64,000 nucleotides of DNA, taken from Candidatus Pelagibacter sp. RS40. Lineage in GTDB: Bacteria > Pseudomonadota > Alphaproteobacteria > Pelagibacterales > Pelagibacteraceae. Shown piece after piece: positions 1 through 9,746 of the stretch. Every line of letters begins with the position of its first letter. Positions within the stretch are counted from its first letter, which is position 1. The DNA lies in NCBI RefSeq assembly GCF_002101295.1, contig NZ_CP020778.1, positions 847,001-911,000 on the forward strand, given 5' to 3'. The notes below the pieces were generated by a model that was not told the DNA's origin, did no database searches, and worked only from the letters and a program-made list of their open reading frames with translations. A program made the position numbers and the translations under genes.

Positions 1-294
1 CATAAATTATCTGGAAATGCTCAGTACTGGTATGCTGAAACTTTTAGAATTAGACAACTTTATACTGATGCAGCATCTGCATATTTAGAGGGTTATCAAA
101 AATATCCTAAAAGTGAAAAAGCACCTATCAATCTATTAAAACTCGGAGTATCATTAGTACAAATTGGAGAAAAAGATCAAGGGTGTCTTATGATTTCTGG
201 TGTAAAGAAACAATATCCAGGAGCAACTCAATCTGTGCTTCAAAAAGCAAAGTATGAAGAAAAGAAATTCGAGTGTAAACAAAACAATTCATAA
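1..294 (+). CDS. cpoB: Tol-Pal accessory protein CpoB/YbgF, C-terminal part
   Basis: The 5' end lies outside the window; 97 C-terminal residues are present, ending at TAA 292-294. The visible part consists of helical TPR-like pairs: residues alternate in the pattern YWYAETF...AASAYLEGYQKYP, then KAPINLLKLGVSL, then a final helix. This is typical of the C-terminal TPR domain of periplasmic CpoB/YbgF, which works with the Tol-Pal complex to coordinate envelope constriction and peptidoglycan synthesis. The next gene is tilS, overlapping by 41 bases; tol-pal-ybgF followed by tilS-ftsH is a usual alphaproteobacterial order and supports the name. Only the TPR end is visible, so another TPR protein cannot be fully excluded. 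Confidence 0.75.
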   Translation, partial: HKLSGNAQYWYAETFRIRQLYTDAASAYLEGYQKYPKSEKAPINLLKLGVSLVQIGEKDQGCLMISGVKKQYPGATQSVLQKAKYEEKKFECKQNNS

Positions 295-1294
295 TTTTTA
301 TTTATCCAAACTTAAAAACCCAAAAATAAAAAAACTTTATTCAAGGTTTAAAAGAATAATTTCAAAAGATACTGATAAAAATTATTGTGTTGCGATCTCT
401 GGTGGTCCAGACAGTATGGCATTGGCTTTCTTAACGAAATGCATGTCTATGGAGAGGGGCACAAGTAATGTTTATTTTCACATCGATCATAAATTAAGAA
501 AAGAATCAAAAAAAGAGGCGTTATTTATTAAAAAAATTCTAAAAAAATTTGACGTTAATTTAAATATTTTAAAATGGGTAAAAAATAACAATCTTAATAA
601 TATTCAAGAGCAAGCTCGATTAAAGAGATACGAATTATTAATTAAAAAATGTAGGAATCATAAACTAAATAAAATTTTAACAGCTCATCACAAAGATGAT
701 TTATACGAAAATTTTTTTATAAGATTGCTTCGAGGGTCGGGTTTAAATGGACTTATATCCTTCAAAAAAAAATACTCTAAATTAAAGATAAATGAAAAAA
801 TTTTGATTTTTAGGCCTCTTTTGAATTTTTCTAAAAATGAGTTGATATATATCTCTGAAAATACATTTGGTAACTATATCAAAGATCCATCAAACCTAGA
901 TAACAAGTATTTAAGAGTTTACGTTAGAAATATTTTAAATAATTTTAAATTTAACAAAAAAAACAAAAATTTTGATAAATCTTTATCAAATCTTCATAAG
1001 AGCAATAAAGCTCTTGAGCATTATATAAAAAAAAATATTGATTTAAATGTTATTAAAAATAAAGAAAAAGTAATTGTTAGTAAAAATTTTTTTTCAGAAC
1101 CTGATGAAGTAGTATTTAGATCACTAAATATTGTTTTAAATTCTTTTTCATACAAAGCAAAACTATCCAGAGGGAGCAAAATAATGAATCTCATAAAAAA
1201 TTTCAAAAATTCAAAAGATACTTATAAAACAACATTATCAGGGTGTGTTTTTAAAAAAGTCAGCAATACAATGATTATTTCAAGAGAAATTTAG
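254..1294 (+). CDS. tilS: tRNA(Ile)-lysidine synthase
   Basis: 346 residues. TilS converts C34 of the CAU-anticodon tRNA-Ile to lysidine, so that it reads AUA, using ATP and lysine. The PP-loop SGGPDS motif is at about residues 50-55, followed by HIDHKLR and the TAHHKDD segment typical of the N-type ATP pyrophosphatase fold. The C-terminal half is lysine-rich and poorly conserved, as is usual for the family. The ATG at 254 lies inside cpoB (41-bp overlap) and gives an N-terminal extension of about 30 residues before the PP-loop; a later non-ATG start is possible. ftsH follows after 66 bases. AUA is common in such AT-rich genomes, so the gene should be essential. Confidence 0.93.
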   Translation: MKKRNSSVNKTIHNFYLSKLKNPKIKKLYSRFKRIISKDTDKNYCVAISGGPDSMALAFLTKCMSMERGTSNVYFHIDHKLRKESKKEALFIKKILKKFDVNLNILKWVKNNNLNNIQEQARLKRYELLIKKCRNHKLNKILTAHHKDDLYENFFIRLLRGSGLNGLISFKKKYSKLKINEKILIFRPLLNFSKNELIYISENTFGNYIKDPSNLDNKYLRVYVRNILNNFKFNKKNKNFDKSLSNLHKSNKALEHYIKKNIDLNVIKNKEKVIVSKNFFSEPDEVVFRSLNIVLNSFSYKAKLSRGSKIMNLIKNFKNSKDTYKTTLSGCVFKKVSNTMIISREI

Positions 1295-1319
1295 TTATTT
1301 TGCAGAATATATGTACAAA

Positions 1320-1344
1320 TTGACACTTGTTTATTCTCTAATAA
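1320..1344 (+). promoter_or_regulatory. Candidate promoter upstream of ftsH
   Basis: A perfect TTGACA hexamer lies at 1320-1325 in the 66-bp gap before ftsH. Downstream there is only an AT-rich TAATAATT stretch starting at 1339; a TATAAT-like hexamer at the ideal 17-bp spacing is not clear. The assignment rests on the -35 match and position only. Confidence 0.35.
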
Positions 1345-1360
1345 TTCTTACTTTATCAAC

Positions 1361-3253
1361 ATGAACTTCAAAAACTTAGCCATGTGGGGAATTATAGTTC
1401 TCCTTACAATTGGTCTTTACAACATGTTTAAAAACCCACAGGGAACTATGGCTCAAAAAAATAATATTATTTTCTCTGAATTTTTGACAGAGGTAGACAA
1501 TGGAAGAGTAGTTCAAGTTGAGATTTCTGGAAAAAATATAAAAGGTGTTTTGTCAAATGGTCAACAGTTTAATACTTATGCACCTGACGATCCAAACCTT
1601 ATTCAAAAATTAAGTGACAAAGGTGTTAGCATTTCTGCGAGTCCATTAGAGGAGAAAATGCCATCACTCCTAGGCATATTATTATCTTGGTTCCCCATGT
1701 TACTTTTAATAGCCGTTTGGATATTTTTTATGAGACAAATGCAAGGTGGCAAAGGTGGAGCGATGGGTTTTGGAAGATCTAAAGCTAAAATGATGAATGA
1801 GGTCAAGGGCAAGGTTACATTTAATGATGTTGCTGGAGTTGAAGAAGCAAAAGAAGAAGTAGAAGAGGTTGTAGAATTTTTAAAAGATCCAAGAAAATTT
1901 AGTAGATTGGGTGGAAAAATTCCAAGAGGTTGTTTATTAGTTGGGCCTCCAGGAACTGGAAAAACTTTATTGGCAAGAGCTATAGCAGGTGAAGCTGGAG
2001 TTCCATTCTTTACAATATCAGGATCAGATTTTGTAGAAATGTTTGTTGGTGTTGGAGCGTCTAGAGTTAGAGACATGTTTGAACAAGGAAAAAAACATTC
2101 GCCTTGTATAATCTTTATAGACGAAATAGATGCAGTTGGAAGAAGTAGAGGCGCAGGCCTAGGAGGTGGAAACGATGAAAGAGAGCAAACTTTAAACCAA
2201 TTGTTAGTTGAAATGGACGGTTTTGATACAAATGAAGGTGTGATAATTATAGCTGCAACTAATAGACCAGATGTTCTTGATCCCGCACTCTTAAGACCAG
2301 GAAGATTTGATAGACAAGTTGTAGTTTCAAATCCAGACATCATAGGAAGAGAAAAAATATTAAAAGTACACGCAAAAAAAATATCGATGGCTCCAGATGT
2401 AAATTTAAGAACTATTGCTCGAGGAACACCAGGATTTTCGGGAGCTGATTTGGCCAACCTAGTAAATGAGGCTGCATTGCTAGCTGCTAGAAAAAATAAA
2501 AGGATTGTAACTTATCAGGAGTTTGAAGAAGCAAAAGATAAAGTAATGATGGGAGCTGAAAGACGTTCAATGGTAATGTCTGAGGAGGAGAAAAGACTTA
2601 CTGCTTATCATGAGGCAGGTCATGCCATAGTTACAATTAATGAGAAAGCCGCTTATCCAATTCACAAGGCTACGATAATCCCTAGAGGAAGAGCTTTAGG
2701 TATGGTTATGCAACTTCCAGAAAGAGATGAAGTTTCTCAAACTAGAGAGCAATTACACGCTCAACTCGCTATAGCTATGGGAGGAAGAGTAGCCGAAGAA
2801 ATAATATTTGGAGAGGATAAAGTTACTACAGGTGCTGCGAGTGACATTGAGCAAGCAACAAAAAGAGCAAGAGCTATGGTTATGAGAGCTGGACTTAGTA
2901 AAGAGTTAGGCCCAGTTGCGTATGGAGAAAATGAGGAGGAAGTATTTTTAGGAAGATCTGTTGCGAGACAACAAAATATGTCAGAGGAAACAGCACGAAA
3001 AGTTGATAATGAAATTAGAAAAATTGTTGATAAAGGGTATGATAGAGCTAAAAAAGTTCTTACTGATAAAATAGACGACCTTCATAAACTTGCAAAAGCG
3101 TTGCTTACTTATGAAACACTAACTGGTGATGAAATTTTAGACATAGTCGACAAGAACGTTTACCCTAAAAATAAAGAAGATTTAAAAGTTGAGGAAGACG
3201 ATCAAGGTTCAGCACTTGGATCAATTGGTTTAAAACCTAAGATAGTCCATTAA
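1361..3253 (+). CDS. ftsH: ATP-dependent zinc metalloprotease FtsH
   Basis: 630 residues, normal family length. FtsH is a membrane-anchored hexameric AAA+ protease that degrades misfolded membrane proteins and regulators such as sigma-32. Two N-terminal membrane segments (about residues 7-24 and 101-125) flank a periplasmic domain. Walker A GPPGTGKT (about 194-201), Walker B IIFIDEID, the second region of homology [18 protein letters not shown] and the zinc-protease HEAGH motif (about 419-423) are all intact. No Shine-Dalgarno is visible at the ATG. FtsH's usual modulators HflK/HflC are encoded at 28.6-30.6 kb and its classical substrate RpoH at 7.7-8.6 kb, so the whole module is in this window. 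Confidence 0.98.
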   Translation: MNFKNLAMWGIIVLLTIGLYNMFKNPQGTMAQKNNIIFSEFLTEVDNGRVVQVEISGKNIKGVLSNGQQFNTYAPDDPNLIQKLSDKGVSISASPLEEKMPSLLGILLSWFPMLLLIAVWIFFMRQMQGGKGGAMGFGRSKAKMMNEVKGKVTFNDVAGVEEAKEEVEEVVEFLKDPRKFSRLGGKIPRGCLLVGPPGTGKTLLARAIAGEAGVPFFTISGSDFVEMFVGVGASRVRDMFEQGKKHSPCIIFIDEIDAVGRSRGAGLGGGNDEREQTLNQLLVEMDGFDTNEGVIIIAATNRPDVLDPALLRPGRFDRQVVVSNPDIIGREKILKVHAKKISMAPDVNLRTIARGTPGFSGADLANLVNEAALLAARKNKRIVTYQEFEEAKDKVMMGAERRSMVMSEEEKRLTAYHEAGHAIVTINEKAAYPIHKATIIPRGRALGMVMQLPERDEVSQTREQLHAQLAIAMGGRVAEEIIFGEDKVTTGAASDIEQATKRARAMVMRAGLSKELGPVAYGENEEEVFLGRSVARQQNMSEETARKVDNEIRKIVDKGYDRAKKVLTDKIDDLHKLAKALLTYETLTGDEILDIVDKNVYPKNKEDLKVEEDDQGSALGSIGLKPKIVH

Positions 3254-3258
3254 ACTTA

Positions 3259-4302
3259 ATGGAAAAATATTACACAAGAGCGTGTAATTTTTTTTATACT
3301 TCAAAATCTGGTAAAATAAAAAAAAATCATTTACCTTTAAATGGAAACTCTGGCATTAAATTTAGGTCTATTGAGCTTTTAACAAGGAAATCAGAAAAAA
3401 TAATTAACTTAGATGAGATAAAAAAACTACCATTTAGATTACAAAATAAAATAAAAAAAGATTTAAAAAATATATCCAAAAAAAAAAAATTTAAAGGTTT
3501 AAAATTTAATAATACTCCAATAATGATGGGTATTTTAAATTTAACACCTGATAGCTTTTCAGATGGCGGGAAATTCATAAAATTTAAATCTGCAGAAAGA
3601 CAAATAAATAATTTAATAAACTCTGGAGCAAATATAATTGATATTGGTGGTGAGTCTACCCGCCCAGGTGCTAAAGAAATCCCAGCATCTGATGAGTGGA
3701 AAAGAATATCCAATAAACTAAGGTTGATTAAAAAAAAAAAGGCGATCTTCTCTCTGGATACAAGAAAAAGCCTGGTGATGGAAAAAAGTTTAAATTATGG
3801 AATAAAAATTATAAATGATGTTTCAGGTTTTGAGTATGACAAAAAAACAATAAATTTTTTAAAAAAAAGTAAAGTACCATTTGTAATACATCATATGAAA
3901 GGCTCACCTAAAACAATGCAAAATAGTCCAAAATATAAAAATGTTTTGCTAGATATTTATGATTATTTCGAGGCAAAAATTAAATATTTAAGATCAATTG
4001 GTATTAAACATAACAATATCATATTAGATCCGGGAATAGGCTTTGGTAAAAATTTGAAACATAATATTACATTAATTAATAAGATTTCTATTTTTCATAC
4101 ATTAGGTTTTCCAATATTACTTGGTTTATCTAGGAAAAGATTTATTAAAGATATATCTAATGAAAATGATAGCAAAGATAGGATAGGTGGAACCGTATCA
4201 TCTTGTATATTCTCTATGTTACAAGGTGTTCAAATTTTAAGAGTGCATGATGTTAATGAAGTTAACCAATCAATTAAAGTTTTTAAAAAATTAAATTTCT
4301 AA
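3259..4302 (+). CDS. folP: Dihydropteroate synthase with N-terminal extension
   Basis: 347 residues. The enzyme condenses p-aminobenzoate with hydroxymethyl-dihydropterin pyrophosphate in folate synthesis. DHPS motifs are in order: MGILNLTPDSFSDGG (from about residue 90), IDIGGESTRPGA, SLDTRK, INDVSG, ILDPGIGFGK and GLSRKRF at the C-terminus. The catalytic domain begins only near residue 88, so there is an N-terminal extension of roughly 85 residues that is lysine-rich and carries no motif I recognise. The gene starts 5 bases after ftsH and its TAA overlaps the glmM ATG by one base, so it is almost certainly co-transcribed. The pterin pathway partners are not in the window. Confidence 0.95.
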   Translation: MEKYYTRACNFFYTSKSGKIKKNHLPLNGNSGIKFRSIELLTRKSEKIINLDEIKKLPFRLQNKIKKDLKNISKKKKFKGLKFNNTPIMMGILNLTPDSFSDGGKFIKFKSAERQINNLINSGANIIDIGGESTRPGAKEIPASDEWKRISNKLRLIKKKKAIFSLDTRKSLVMEKSLNYGIKIINDVSGFEYDKKTINFLKKSKVPFVIHHMKGSPKTMQNSPKYKNVLLDIYDYFEAKIKYLRSIGIKHNNIILDPGIGFGKNLKHNITLINKISIFHTLGFPILLGLSRKRFIKDISNENDSKDRIGGTVSSCIFSMLQGVQILRVHDVNEVNQSIKVFKKLNF

Positions 4303-5633
4303 TGAAAAAAAAATATTTTGGAACCGACGGAATAAGAGGAAAAGTTAATAATTCTAAAATTAATGGCGAAATGTTTTTTAAGTTCGGTTTAGCAGCGGGT
4401 ACTTATTTTAAAAATTTAAAAAAAAAAAAACAAATCGCAATTATTGCAAAGGACACAAGATTATCTGGTTACACCTTAGAATCAGCATTGGTTTCTGGAC
4501 TTGCCTCAGCAGGAATGCATGTATTTACCCTTGGACCGTTACCAACAAATGGATTAGCGATGCTTACAAAAAAAATGAAAGCCAATCTTGGTATAATGAT
4601 TACTGCCTCACATAATCAGTTTACTGACAATGGAATGAAATTATTTGGGCCTGATGGAATGAAATTATCTGACAAAATTGAAAAAAAAATTGAGAAATTA
4701 ATAGACTCAAATATTTCATCTAAATTGACAAAACCTCTAAATCTTGGGAGGGTAAAAAGATTAGAGGATGCAAATGAAAATTACATAAATATTTTAAAAA
4801 GTAATTTTCCAAATAATTTCTCACTGAAAGGTCTTAAAATTGCAATTGATTGTGCTAATGGAGCTGCATACAAAAGTGCTCCAAAATTACTAAGATCTTT
4901 AGGTGCTAAAGTTTTTGAAGTTGGAACCAAACCTAATGGAACAAATATTAATTTTAAATGTGGCTCAACATATCCAGAAAAAATTAAATCATTAACGAAA
5001 AAATTTAAAACTGATTTAGGTATTTCTCTAGATGGAGATGCAGATAGAATAATTTTGACTGATGAAAAGGCAAATATTGTAGATGGAGATAAAATTATTG
5101 CTGTTTTAGCCGAGAGATGGAAAAGAAAAAAAATACTAAGAGGGGGGGTAATTGGCACTTTAATGTCAAATTATGGTCTAGAGAAGTTTTTTAAAGAAAA
5201 AAAAATTAAATTTTTCAGATCAAATGTCGGAGATAGATATGTAAAAGAGCTAATGCAAAACAAAAAATTTAATTTAGGTGGGGAGCAGTCTGGCCATATT
5301 ATATTAGGAAATTTTGCAACCACTGGAGACGGATTGCTTGTAGCACTTGAAATACTTTTTTCTTTGAGAAAAGGTAAAAAAGCTAGTGAATTATTTTCTA
5401 TTTTTAAGCCAACACCTCAAATATTAGAAAATATTTCGGTTAAGGATAAATCAGTAATCAGTTCAAAAAAATGTAGACTAGCAATTAAAAAAGCAGAAAA
5501 GATTATTTTTGGAAAAGGGAGATTATTGGTAAGAAAATCTGGAACAGAGCCTAAAATAAGAATAATGTGTGAATCAAAGGACGAAATTCTTTTAAAAAAG
5601 TGCACAAGAATAGTTTCTAACTCACTAAGATAA
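4302..5633 (+). CDS. glmM: Phosphoglucosamine mutase
   Basis: 443 residues. GlmM interconverts glucosamine-6-phosphate and glucosamine-1-phosphate on the way to UDP-GlcNAc for peptidoglycan and lipid A. The N-terminus FGTDGIRG, the phosphoserine loop TASHNQFTDNGMKLFG (Ser at about residue 102), the metal-binding DGDADR loop, GGEQSGH and the C-terminal phosphate-binding RKSGTEPKIR are all present, matching the alpha-D-phosphohexomutase family and GlmM length. The start ATG overlaps the folP stop by one base. ftsH-folP-glmM is a widely conserved neighbourhood. Confidence 0.97.
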   Translation: MKKKYFGTDGIRGKVNNSKINGEMFFKFGLAAGTYFKNLKKKKQIAIIAKDTRLSGYTLESALVSGLASAGMHVFTLGPLPTNGLAMLTKKMKANLGIMITASHNQFTDNGMKLFGPDGMKLSDKIEKKIEKLIDSNISSKLTKPLNLGRVKRLEDANENYINILKSNFPNNFSLKGLKIAIDCANGAAYKSAPKLLRSLGAKVFEVGTKPNGTNINFKCGSTYPEKIKSLTKKFKTDLGISLDGDADRIILTDEKANIVDGDKIIAVLAERWKRKKILRGGVIGTLMSNYGLEKFFKEKKIKFFRSNVGDRYVKELMQNKKFNLGGEQSGHIILGNFATTGDGLLVALEILFSLRKGKKASELFSIFKPTPQILENISVKDKSVISSKKCRLAIKKAEKIIFGKGRLLVRKSGTEPKIRIMCESKDEILLKKCTRIVSNSLR

Positions 5634-5634
5634 A

Positions 5635-6447
5635 TTGAAACCGAAATCTAAAATTCTAATTATTGCAGGATCAGATTCTTCTGGTGGAGCAGGAATTCAA
5701 GCTGATATAAAAACTATAACTTCCCTAGGCGGATATGCAATGACTGCTATTACTGCTGTTACGTCACAAAATACTACAGGAGTGAATTCTATTATGCCAG
5801 TAAACTATAAAGAAATATCTAAACAAATTGAATTCACCTGCAGAGATATTCAACCAGATGCAATTAAAATTGGTATGCTTCATTCAAGTAAAGTTATTAA
5901 TTCAGTTTTAAGTTCATTGGAAAAGATAAAGGTTAATAAAATAGTATTAGATCCTGTAATGGTAGCAAAGGGAGGCACAAGGTTAATTGATAAAAATTCA
6001 ACAGAAATGTTAAAAAAAAAAATGTTGAATAAAGTTTCATTAATTACTCCAAATATTCCTGAGGCTGAAATAATCACTAAAACTAAAATCAATTCAAAAG
6101 AGGATATGATATTTGCAGCAAATATTTTATTAAATCTTGGAGCGAAGAATGTTTTAATAAAAGGAGGTCATCTAAAGAAACAAAACATTATTGATGTTTT
6201 TGTTAACAAAAAAGAAATATCAATTTTTAAAAATAAAAAGATTAATACCAAAAACACCCATGGCACAGGTTGTACATTATCTAGTGCTATTACAGCTTAC
6301 TTTGCATGTGGAAAAACATTAAAGAAATCTTGTGAGATGGCTATCAAATATGTTAACGAAGCAATTGCATCTAGACCTAATTATGGAAAAGGTCATGGAC
6401 CAATAAACCATTTAAATAGTATAGAGATTAAAAGAAGATTTTTATGA
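5635..6447 (+). CDS. thiD: Hydroxymethylpyrimidine/phosphomethylpyrimidine kinase
   Basis: 270 residues, starting at TTG (5635-5637), one base after the glmM stop; no ATG gives a full N-terminus. ThiD phosphorylates HMP and HMP-P for thiamine diphosphate synthesis. The ribokinase-fold motifs are seen: [17 protein letters not shown] at residues 9-25, [20 protein letters not shown], and the C-terminal anion-hole segment [13 protein letters not shown] with the catalytic Cys/Asp-type loop. It overlaps purA by 4 bases (ATGA). SAR11 cells are known to need external HMP because they lack thiC, so a retained kinase fits salvage; that link is inference from the likely lineage. Confidence 0.94.
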   Translation: MKPKSKILIIAGSDSSGGAGIQADIKTITSLGGYAMTAITAVTSQNTTGVNSIMPVNYKEISKQIEFTCRDIQPDAIKIGMLHSSKVINSVLSSLEKIKVNKIVLDPVMVAKGGTRLIDKNSTEMLKKKMLNKVSLITPNIPEAEIITKTKINSKEDMIFAANILLNLGAKNVLIKGGHLKKQNIIDVFVNKKEISIFKNKKINTKNTHGTGCTLSSAITAYFACGKTLKKSCEMAIKYVNEAIASRPNYGKGHGPINHLNSIEIKRRFL

Positions 6448-7736
6448 AAAATGTTGTTGTTGTAGGTTCCCAATGGGGAGATGAAGGTAAAGGTAAAATA
6501 GTTGATTGGTTATCAAGTGAAGCCGATGTTGTAGTAAGATTTCAGGGAGGTCATAACGCTGGACACACATTAGTAATTGATGGAATTACATATAAACTGA
6601 GACTTCTTCCTTCGGGTATTGTTAGAAAAGATAAGATTTCTGTAATTGGCAATGGAGTTGTTATTGATCCATGGGCTCTTTTGGAGGAAATAGAGGAAAT
6701 TAAATCCAAAGGCGTAACTATTAACGAAAAAAATTTAATTATCTCTGAGTCAGCAACATTAATACTTCCATTCCATAAAGAAATGGATGAAATAAGAGAA
6801 GATGCAGCTGGAAATTCTAAAATCGGAACAACCAGAAGAGGCATTGGTCCAGCCTACGAAGATAAAGTCGGCAGAAGATCAATTAGAATAATGGATTTAA
6901 TTTCTGAAACAAACTTAAACAGTAGATTAGACAACGTTTTGTCTCATCATAATGCAATAAGGAAAGGTTTAAATAAACCACTTTTTAATAAGGAAAAATT
7001 ATTAGAAGATTTGCTAAAATTAGCACCTCATATACTTCAGTTTTCTCAGCCTGTATGGAAAAAAATTGATCAATTCAAGTTATCTGGAAAAAAAATTTTA
7101 TTTGAAGGTGCTCAAGGAATACTTTTAGACGTTGATCATGGCACCTATCCGTATGTTACCTCATCAAATACTGTTGCATCTTCAGCAGCAACAGGTTCTG
7201 GATGTGGACCTAACTCAATAAATTATGTTTTAGGGATAACTAAGGCATATACTACAAGAGTTGGTGAAGGACCATTTCCAACTGAACTTACTGATAAAAT
7301 AGGTGAGCTTTTAGGTACCAGAGGTAAGGAATTTGGTACTGTCACAAGTCGAAAAAGAAGATGTGGATGGTTTGACGGCGTATTAGTGAGGCAAACAATA
7401 AAAATTTCAGGAATTGATGGAATTGCATTAACAAAGTTAGATGTGTTAGATGAACTAGATCAAATAAAAATTTGTGTTGCATATGAAATCAATGGAAAAG
7501 AAATTGATTACTTACCTGCAGCGGTAACGGATCAATTAAAAGTTAAGCCGATTTATAAAACGTATCAAGGATGGAAAACTTCAACAGTGGGATGTAAAAA
7601 TTTCAATGATCTCCCTGAAAATGCAAAAATTTATATAAGAGACCTAGAAAAATTTATTGAAGCAAAAATTTCAAGTATTTCTACTAGTCCAGAAAGAAAC
7701 GATACAATACTGGTTTACGATCCTTTTAATAATTAA
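6444..7736 (+). CDS. purA: Adenylosuccinate synthetase
   Basis: 430 residues, the usual length. PurA makes adenylosuccinate from IMP, aspartate and GTP, the first committed step to AMP. The N-terminal [16 protein letters not shown] carries the GTP-binding P-loop and catalytic Asp, followed by GGHNAGHT, the [17 protein letters not shown] loop, [22 protein letters not shown] and the C-terminal aspartate-loop sequence [10 protein letters not shown]. It overlaps thiD by 4 bases. At the 3' end it overlaps the reverse-strand rpoH by exactly 4 bases through complementary stop codons (TTAA, 7733-7736). Confidence 0.98.
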   Translation: MKNVVVVGSQWGDEGKGKIVDWLSSEADVVVRFQGGHNAGHTLVIDGITYKLRLLPSGIVRKDKISVIGNGVVIDPWALLEEIEEIKSKGVTINEKNLIISESATLILPFHKEMDEIREDAAGNSKIGTTRRGIGPAYEDKVGRRSIRIMDLISETNLNSRLDNVLSHHNAIRKGLNKPLFNKEKLLEDLLKLAPHILQFSQPVWKKIDQFKLSGKKILFEGAQGILLDVDHGTYPYVTSSNTVASSAATGSGCGPNSINYVLGITKAYTTRVGEGPFPTELTDKIGELLGTRGKEFGTVTSRKRRCGWFDGVLVRQTIKISGIDGIALTKLDVLDELDQIKICVAYEINGKEIDYLPAAVTDQLKVKPIYKTYQGWKTSTVGCKNFNDLPENAKIYIRDLEKFIEAKISSISTSPERNDTILVYDPFNN

Positions 7737-8623
7737 TTTGCTGGCAGAAGATTTTTTGACTTAGCACTATTTAACATGTGCTTTTGTAATTTTTCAAAAG
7801 CTTTGTTTTCTATTTGTCTTATTCTTTCTCTACTAATTTTAAATTTTTTACTTAAATCTTCTAAGGTTACCGGGTTATCTGTAAGTCTTCTTGAGTAAAG
7901 AATTTCTTTTTCTCGGTCATTTAAGATTTTAATAGAATCTTGTAGAAGATCTTTTCTCTGCTCCATTTCTTCATTTTGTGCAAATTTCAATTCATGATCC
8001 ATTTCATTATCTACAACCCAATCTTGCCATTCATCGCCATCTTCACCAATCGGAGCATTTAAAGATTGTTCTTTTCCAGACAATCTTCTGTTCATTGAAA
8101 CAACTTCTTCCTCACTTACATCTAATCTGTTGGCAATATCTTTTACGTGCTCATCTCTTAAATCACCCTCAGCTCTTGGTGCAATTTGGTTTTTAAGTTT
8201 TTTTAGATTAAAAAATAATTTTTTTTGAGCGGTGGTTGTCCCAATTTTTACCAAGCTCCATGATCTCAAAATATACTCTTGAATTGATGCTTTGATCCAC
8301 CACATCGCGTAGGTTGCAAGTCTAAAGCCTTTTTCCGGTTCAAATTTTTTTACGGCTTGCATTAATCCGACATTCCCTTCTGATATCATCTCATTTAGAG
8401 GTAAACCATAACCCTTATATCCCATTGCAATCTTTGCAACTAATCTAAGGTGACTTGTCACAAGTTTTTCTGCAGATTTTACATTTCCAGTAGTTTGCCA
8501 ATTTTTTGCAAGCATATATTCTTCCTCTGCATCGAGCATAGGAAATTTTTTTATTTGCGCTAAGTAGGCGGCTAAACCACCCTCATTAGACAAAGCTGGC
8601 AAATTATAAGACGTTGTACTCAT
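7733..8623 (-). CDS. rpoH: Heat-shock sigma factor RpoH (sigma-32)
   Basis: 296 residues. RpoH directs RNA polymerase to heat-shock promoters. Sigma-70 family regions are clear: region 2 with [47 protein letters not shown], then the RpoH-specific box ([12 protein letters not shown]), and region 4 with the [33 protein letters not shown]. It lies 48 bases downstream of rluD on the same strand, so it may be read from rluD's promoter or from its own in the gap; no convincing hexamers were found. FtsH, HflKC and a DegP-type protease in the same window are functional partners in the stress response. Confidence 0.97.
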   Translation of the reverse strand: MSTTSYNLPALSNEGGLAAYLAQIKKFPMLDAEEEYMLAKNWQTTGNVKSAEKLVTSHLRLVAKIAMGYKGYGLPLNEMISEGNVGLMQAVKKFEPEKGFRLATYAMWWIKASIQEYILRSWSLVKIGTTTAQKKLFFNLKKLKNQIAPRAEGDLRDEHVKDIANRLDVSEEEVVSMNRRLSGKEQSLNAPIGEDGDEWQDWVVDNEMDHELKFAQNEEMEQRKDLLQDSIKILNDREKEILYSRRLTDNPVTLEDLSKKFKISRERIRQIENKAFEKLQKHMLNSAKSKNLLPAN

Positions 8624-8671
8624 CGAGATATTTATTTAATAAAGAAAAGGAAATTTACAATATTTATATTT

Positions 8672-9646
8672 TCATGTTTTCCTTAGCTTTTTGAGAATAT
8701 TTTTTAGTTCAGGAGGTAAATTTGATGAAAATTCTAATCTTCTTCCATTTGAAGGGTGATTAAAACCAAGAACTTTTGCATGCAAGAATTGTCTGTCAAG
8801 TTTTAATAAAAGATCTTCTAATTCAAAATCAATATTTTTTAATTTTTTAAATTTTTTTTTATATTTTTTATCTCCTAAGATATTATTTCCTTTAAAACTC
8901 ATATGTACTCTTATTTGATGTGTTCTGCCTGTTTCAAGTTTACATTCTACTAAACTTAATGTTGGTACTTTAGAGTTTTCAAAAATTTCAATAGTTTTAT
9001 AATTCGTTATTGCTTGTTTTCCTTTTGCAAAACCAACTTCCATTAATTGTCTATTCTTTGTGCTTCTGGTTATTAAAGTTTCGATTTTTCCATTTTGCGG
9101 TCTCAGTTTTCCCCAGATCAAAGCTTGATATATTCTTGTAATTGTATGTTTGGAAAACTGATTAGATAAATTTTCGTGTGATTTATTATTTTTTGCAACT
9201 ACTACCAGTCCTGATGTATCCTTATCAATTCTATGGACTATACCTGGTCTTAGCTCATCCCCAATATTTGATAGATTGTTATCATTTAAGTTCATTAAAG
9301 CATTCACAATCGTATTATCATAATTTCCTGCCCCAGGGTGCATCGAAATTCCTGCTGATTTATTTATAACTAATAAATCTTCATCATTATAAATTATGTC
9401 TAATTTATATTTGAATGGTTTTAGAGACGCCTTTTTAGGCAGTGGAATTGTTAAAAAAACCTTATCATCTTTATAAATTTTTTTTGAGGGGTCATTTACA
9501 ATTTTATTATTAATACTAAGATTTCCATTTATTATCAGGTTTTTGATCCTGGTTCTGCTAAGAGAATCATTTTTTTTAGCTATTACTACATCAATTCTTT
9601 TTCCGTATAATTCTTCCTCTACAACTAAATTAATGATATTTTTCAT
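8672..9646 (-). CDS. rluD: Ribosomal large subunit pseudouridine synthase RluD-type
   Basis: 324 residues. An N-terminal S4 RNA-binding domain (residues about 16-65, RIDVVIAKKNDSLSRTRIKNLI) precedes the RluA-family catalytic core with GIVHRIDKDTSGLVVVAKN, containing the catalytic Asp of HRxDxxTSG. RluD modifies the helix 69 loop of 23S rRNA. The C-terminal motif LETGRTHQIRVHM is intact. The S4 domain makes RluD or RluC the likely subgroup, and the location before rpoH resembles other alphaproteobacteria. The 5' end is 23 bases from a forward-strand tRNA-Arg gene. Confidence 0.9.
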   Translation of the reverse strand: MKNIINLVVEEELYGKRIDVVIAKKNDSLSRTRIKNLIINGNLSINNKIVNDPSKKIYKDDKVFLTIPLPKKASLKPFKYKLDIIYNDEDLLVINKSAGISMHPGAGNYDNTIVNALMNLNDNNLSNIGDELRPGIVHRIDKDTSGLVVVAKNNKSHENLSNQFSKHTITRIYQALIWGKLRPQNGKIETLITRSTKNRQLMEVGFAKGKQAITNYKTIEIFENSKVPTLSLVECKLETGRTHQIRVHMSFKGNNILGDKKYKKKFKKLKNIDFELEDLLLKLDRQFLHAKVLGFNHPSNGRRLEFSSNLPPELKNILKKLRKT

Positions 9647-9653
9647 TTATTGA

Positions 9654-9659
9654 TATAAT
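9654..9659 (+). promoter_or_regulatory. -10 hexamer for tRNA-Arg
   Basis: A perfect TATAAT at 9654-9659 places a start site near 9666, four bases before the mature tRNA. The -35 region (about 9631-9636) falls inside the rluD start region and is not a good match. The palindromic AT stretch could also serve rluD on the other strand. Confidence 0.5.
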
Positions 9660-9669
9660 AGTACATAAT

Positions 9670-9746
9670 GCGCTCGTAGCTCAACTGGATAGAGCGCCAG
9701 ATTTCGGCTCTGGAGGTTCAGGGTTCGACTCCTTGCGGGCGCGCCA
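9670..9746 (+). tRNA. tRNA-Arg (anticodon UCG)
   Basis: A full cloverleaf can be drawn: acceptor 9670-9676 (GCGCTCG) pairs with 9736-9742 (CGGGCGC), the anticodon stem is CCAGA/TCTGG around loop TTTCGGC, which gives anticodon TCG, and the T arm is CAGGG-TTCGACT-CCTTG. Discriminator G 9743 and CCA 9744-9746 are encoded. The stop codon of the reverse-strand permease gene begins at the very next base, so the tRNA 3' end has no spacer. Confidence 0.97.

Noticed and set aside
1603..2457. Long reverse-strand open frame (284 codons) inside ftsH
   Set aside because: It lies wholly opposite a complete, motif-perfect ftsH; its translation is low-complexity Ser/Pro-rich, as expected for an antisense shadow, and has no domain pattern.
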